Positions 59,361-64,000 of a stretch of 64,000 bases of DNA are shown in pieces. The stretch is from Chrysoperla carnea (Eukaryota; Arthropoda; Insecta; Neuroptera; Chrysopidae). The stretch lies in contig NC_058340.1 in assembly GCF_905475395.1 (NCBI RefSeq), forward strand, positions 71,340,181-71,404,180. The letters are read 5' to 3'. The translations under genes were made by a program, and so were the position numbers. Position 1 is the stretch's first letter. Each line of letters begins with the position of its first letter. Below the pieces are notes generated by a model. The model had not been told where the DNA came from. It did no database searches and saw only the letters and a list, made by a program, of their open reading frames with translations.

Positions 59361-61343
59361 GATATATGGTCTTCGGAAATACGATGGTACCCCAGGATGC
59401 CTATTGATGCTTGTGTCCCAATCTTTGTGCTATTTCTAGCTAACTCGTTTGATTTAAAAATCTCTGGACTGTTCCTGTGTTCATTTTATACCACTCAAAT
59501 TGTCTTTGAGTCATTTTCGAGAGGGACCCACACTTTGACATTCATTTTAGAACTACTGGAATTTTAGAGGCTCTACTTTGTAGTGCAATTTAAATTATCT
59601 TGGTCTCCTAAAAGAGAAATCTTTAGATATGGAAATTTTCGCAGAGGAAAGTTTTTAGACATGATCTTGATAACAGTCTTTCAAATTTCCATTACTGTTC
59701 TGAAATGACTGTCAAATATTATGCCTGACCTTAAACATTTCATTCATACAAAAACAATACAAAAAATTCACGCATTTTCTTTATTTTCGGGAAAATAAAA
59801 AGACATATAATAAACTTTGTACTTAATTTAATCATTTATTACTTTAATTAATATTTTCATCTTATAAATAAATTATCAACTTACAAATTAATTCTAATAA
59901 TTTGGTTTTCGTGTTTTTGAATTGCTTTTGTGAATTATAATTAATACTTTCATTTTGTATCGATAAATTTTTTTAAATCTGAACGATGATTTAATAAAAC
60001 TATTCTAATTCATTTTAATATTATTAATTAACTGTTTATTTCAGGTCCGGATTTAAACAGGGCTAATGCATATATTAACTGGAAGATAAATAAAAATTGT
60101 GGGCTAAAATTACCCCCGGTGAAAATTAAATCGCTATAAACAACTATGCGTATTTTATTAAACATTAATTAGCTCAAGCGTGAAAAATTCTAGATCCGGC
60201 CCGGTATTTTTTTTCTCTATTAGAAATATGAAACGCTTTATCAATAAATCAAACTGAAAAAACAATCTAGCGCATTCTTGCCGATTTTATTTTATTGAGA
60301 CGATTACTAAAACGGAGATAATTCATAAAATATGTGATGAAAATAGGAGGGGGAAGAGTTTTATTGCTTAGTGTAACGGAATGTAACAGAGATGGAGGGA
60401 ATACTTGGTTTATCATATTTTATGAATGATCTCACATTAATAAACAAGAAGGTCCAAGCCATAGGGTATGGTTTTAATGGTGTTAAAATTACGAGCAATT
60501 AAATGGAAGTACGATTGAACCACGAAATTCATACCCTAGGGCTACGTTTAAACTTTTAAAACGAGTTTTTCGTGTTAAATGTGCTTTTATATGCAACGCA
60601 GTCGTAAATTAGAAACATTTTATTCTTATTGTCATAACTTTTTGGTTTTAAACATTGCAGTGGATCCTCTGGATCCTTCCAGCCTTCAGATATTCAGTGG
60701 GTGAACTGATATGGCACCATAATAGTATTAAATTTGAAAATAGACTGTTATACAACATTTCTGTTTTCGATCTGTGAATAAGGCTGAATAGACTTTATTC
60801 TATCTATAATAGAGGTGTTATTCTATTGCAAAGAATTCTATTATTCGATGGTGGCTTCTCTGGAAAACTTTTTCATTGCCATTTTCCAAAAATAGATGTC
60901 ATTTTGCCGTAAATAAGTCTAATTCTTCTAAGAAGACCCTTAATTCATGGCTATTTTATCATCTTTGATTTTATTCGTCTTCAATTGGCCGAAATAAACC
61001 TTATTCTATTCGACTTTATTCGTTACGATTTAATTAAAAGAGTAGTTTGTTTTCAAAGTACTGGCTATCAGATTCTCTGTTATGATATTAATATAATATT
61101 GCTCTGAAATCTAGCATATACAATAATCGGCGAATTAATGAAATCTATTGTGTATATTTTCCTCCAAAGAAAATTGTTAAAGTTGTGTTAGGAATTTTTG
61201 TCTTGATAAAATTGAGTGGAGTAATAACATCACTAAATTTTCTAGGATAAGAAAAATTAGGGTGCAATTGCATAATAATATTTTCAAAAATTAGAAATGT
61301 CTTATAAATAATTTAAGGAATACCAAATTCTACGTAATATTAA
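59361..61343. other. Intergenic or Adar 3' UTR stretch
   Basis: No gene is seen. 'ccatagggtatggttttaat' near 60459 and 'aattcataccctagggc' near 60526 form a small inverted pair. No convincing Adar polyadenylation signal could be chosen. Confidence 0.4.
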
Positions 61344-62838
61344 TTATATTTCGAAAAGATCTTGTTCGATTGGTTTCTTTAACCATTTTCCCAAGTTTGC
61401 ACGTTCGAATGCTGCATATAATTGATTTTTCGCTGTCTGTAAAAAAGAAAAACAAGATTATAATAAAATTGTTATTTTTAAAGGCTATTGTCTTGCCATT
61501 GATAAGGCGCAAAAAGAGGAGTGTTAAGTTTAATCGAGAGAGTTCTTAGCTACGAGTCAAGAAAATCGGTACAGCTTGGAGAGAAAACCACATTTGTCGA
61601 AGGTTTCTTTAATTTTGTATATCTAATTTGTACAATTACTAAGACATAAAAATAAGCATAAATAAAAATTGATTTTGGTCCTTCTTTCTTCGATTTTACA
61701 TTTCATTAAATATGAGAAAAGTTTAATCAATACCAATTGAACTATTGAACAACTTTACTAACAATGGTAAAAAATTACACAATAGGAAAAATTATGAAGG
61801 GAAAAGAATTAATGTGAAATGAATTTATGAATTTAACTTTCTACACTTTTTTTTTTGAATGAATAAGAGATCTATAAAAGTCATTTAAATATTTTGTATA
61901 ATTTTTGCGAAACTAATTAAATCATTGATATTATAATTTTTAATCGCACAATTTTCAAGTTAAGATCGCTCGAATATTACGGAAAAATGAATTTTACTAT
62001 GCTTAATTGAATAACTTGTCTTCTACGAAATTAAATGAGACTAGCAGAAAAAAGGTTCTTCTGTTTATACAAATTCGATACGGTCCTAAATGAATATCTC
62101 GCCTACAAAATAAAATAAAAACAATTTACGGTGAAGCTATAGATGTTATTTAATTAGATGAAGCTAGAATTCTGTCGAGACTAGATGCCTCGAAGAAAGC
62201 CTACAGCTTCTCTGTCGGTATTTCTCCCAGGGTCCAAGGTTTCGGATCCAAACATTCTAAACCTGACGCCTTATAGATTGCTGCAGGTACAAATAAAATG
62301 TTTGGAGATTTCATCGTCCTGCATGCAGGCTCTACAAATGGAACCATCAGAGATCCCCATGTTATGCAAGTGGTAGTTGAATCGGGGTTAAGTTCAACTA
62401 GGTTTTGTGACAAAAATAAGATTTAGACGCGAATCTTGAAATCGAAAAATCTTGATTCACTGGATTAAGAGTTTATGTGAGAAAAAATCTGTACTTACCA
62501 TATAATCTTGTGCTATACTTTTTGCTTGTACATATACCGTTGGTCCATTTGGTGGTTTTACTTTTGGATTTAATGGTTTTAAGAATTTAATTAAACCTAA
62601 ATATCGTCTGAATAACAATTGTTTGCAGACTCGTGATATTGCACCATGTTCAGTTTTACCGGTAACTGAATTGATTATTTCAGCTTCTGTTAAACCATCC
62701 GTCCAATTTACACTAAAATTAGGTGCTTTGGCAGCACGTCGTACTTCTGACGATGTTAATAAACTCGTGTGTGGTTTATTTAAACGGAATGGTGGTGGTA
62801 ATCCTTGTATTGTTGGTTCAATCCGACCATGAATGGCT
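61344..62838 (-). CDS. Adar: ADAR adenosine deaminase acting on RNA, last two coding exons
   Basis: Exons 62838-62499 and 61436-61344 join in phase 0 and encode the C-terminal 143 residues of the deaminase domain, ending EQDLFEI-TAA. ADAR converts adenosine to inosine in double-stranded RNA in the nucleus, recoding neural transcripts in insects (family knowledge). LPPPFRLNKP, APNFSVNWT, VTGKTEHG and SRVCK match the ADAR2-type domain. Residues equivalent to inositol-hexakisphosphate contacts are present: Lys in SRVCK, Tyr and Lys in VYVQAK, Tyr in DYM, Lys in TAK, Trp in GKW, Lys in KKP and Asp in EQD. The catalytic HAE and the zinc cysteines belong to upstream exons beyond position 64000, as do the dsRNA-binding domains. 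The first exon here starts at an acceptor (AG at 62840-62839, phase 2). The 1.06-kb intron holds a LINE tail. Confidence 0.95.
61500..61600 (-). repeat. Family R repeat fragment in the last Adar intron
   Basis: 'gagagagttcttagctacga' and 'gtcaagaaaatcggtacagc' align with the reverse of the 20288-20640 copy and with 51400-51450. Confidence 0.5.
62165..62413 (-). pseudogene. LINE tail relic (zinc knuckle) in the last Adar intron
   Basis: The minus strand reads LHNMGISDGSICRACMQDDE and then ISKHFICTCSNL, giving the C-X2-C...H-X4-C arrangement found after RNase H in R1/Jockey-type LINEs. A stop follows at once. The nucleotide run 'atttggatccgaaacc' is shared with the lilli intron copy at 26419-26434 (there 'atttggatccgaaaccat'). 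Confidence 0.7.
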
Positions 62839-62841
62839 CTG

Positions 62842-64000
62842 AAAAATGTTAAAGAAAACAAATTAACACCATATTTTAATTACATAAATTTTCTTTCGTT
62901 GCTTAGCCTTAACGTTCGAATTTTGTTATGGTATGAAAGCCTACTTTTACATTTTTATGGGTAATGTCGCAAATTCGATATTAGTCATCTACCCAATTTT
63001 GGCAGTCATCCTAACATATCTAGTTTCTAGGACACAGCATATTAGGCAGCCAAGCCCTAGGATTCCCTGACTTCTTTAAAACAAAGGCAATTGCAATCAA
63101 ATTGGCTGTTTGATCCGGATGAAACAATGACTTCTGCCAATATTAGTCGTTAACTGATTATCTATTTTTTGTAAGGGAATCTTAATCAGATAAAATATAT
63201 TAGGTATTTTGAAATACAGATATTTCACCCCAGAGAATGTGAGAACGGCGCTCGCGAAGGCCTGGGAACTCTAATTATAAACAATATTCCAAAAAAAAAC
63301 CATCGCAAGTAAATAAACAAATAAGTTCATTAATTAACATATTATAAATGAATTGCAACATCGATAAAACTTTGCAAAATATTAAATGGAGGGAAATAAA
63401 ATATTATTTAATATGACTACACAAAGTAGATTTTTTTCATTTTATTTATATCACATATAAGTGACTTGACGCGGCCACCGCGTGCGCTTAGATACTATCA
63501 AATTATATTCATAGGTATTATTTAATAATCATAAACAGAACAGTGGTTTTAAAACTAAAGTGAACGTAAGTGGTTAAAGTGTATTGACTGGACTGTGGCC
63601 CGTGTCTATGAGTGTGTCCAAATGTCGTCATACCTTAAATATATGTTGATATGTTACTTAAGTTCAATACCAGGTAAACATACTTTTTTTTTGTCCACAC
63701 ATGTATTGCAAATATTTATTAAAAACATTTTGGAGATGTTATAAAAGTAATAAAACTGGGCAAATTTAAACGATGTTATAGGAATTTTAACCGGTTTTTA
63801 AGGTTGATCGGACATTAATGCAATGTATAGATAAAAATCGGATTTTTGATATGTTAATAATTGGTGACTGATATGCAAAAAATAGTTTTCTTGGAAAAAA
63901 TTAGACAAGCGGTTTTTGTGAAAATAATCCAACTTCTAGAAATTAAAAAATAAAAAACTTCTACTTTGATAAATTAAATTTTGACTTAGTTAATTGTTGA
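62842..64000. other. Adar intron running off the right edge
   Basis: I searched the minus strand for the preceding ADAR exon and found none. No repeat structure is strong enough to name. The GC-rich patch 'gacgcggccaccgcgtgcgc' near 63469 stands out but has no assigned role. Confidence 0.55.

Noticed and set aside
63460-63490. GC-rich patch near the right edge considered as an Adar exon
   Set aside because: No ADAR motif in any minus-strand frame and no splice borders.

Overview
The window is AT-rich eukaryotic nuclear DNA with spliced genes, GT-AG introns and many short mobile elements. The gene content (an AF4/FMR2-family lilliputian homologue, a HELZ helicase, a mitochondrial thioredoxin, a C7orf50-type WKF protein and an ADAR editase) fits an insect. 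The repeat style (short foldback elements, Tc1/mariner relics, RNase H-bearing LINE tails, a cysteine-rich CXC-like transposon tail) fits too. I cannot name the species; hemipteroid is only a guess.

Layout. Positions 1-18957 contain no exon I can support. They look like a very long upstream intron or 5' flank of the lilli homologue and are packed with repeats. Positions 18958-27739 (+) carry the last eight exons of lilli, including three AT-hooks and the complete C-terminal homology domain. Positions 27740-44630 form a 17 kb convergent gap without a supported host gene. It holds a dead mariner, several palindromic elements, a tandem array with tRNA-like blocks and a 5.6 kb interval bounded by inverted repeats. 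Positions 44631-53718 (-) are the complete Helz gene in four coding exons (about 1,889 residues). Positions 55686-56607 (+) are mitochondrial thioredoxin in three exons, divergent from Helz. Positions 57969-58616 (-) are a single-exon C7orf50-like nucleolar protein, bracketed by two inverted copies of one MITE. Positions 61344-62838 (-) are the last two coding exons of Adar; the rest of Adar lies beyond the right edge.

The genes form no operon. Several share RNA-centred roles: transcription elongation (lilli), mRNA regulation (Helz), RNA editing (Adar) and probably ribosome biogenesis (WKF protein). I treat this as coincidence of location unless synteny shows otherwise. All exon joins were checked by reading frame and splice consensus only; no transcript or database evidence was available. 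I did not find a convincing new biological system. The best leads are the long-TIR element carrying a cysteine-rich ORF inside lilli, the 344-bp array with tRNA-like promoter boxes, and an orphan coding-like exon inside a Helz intron.
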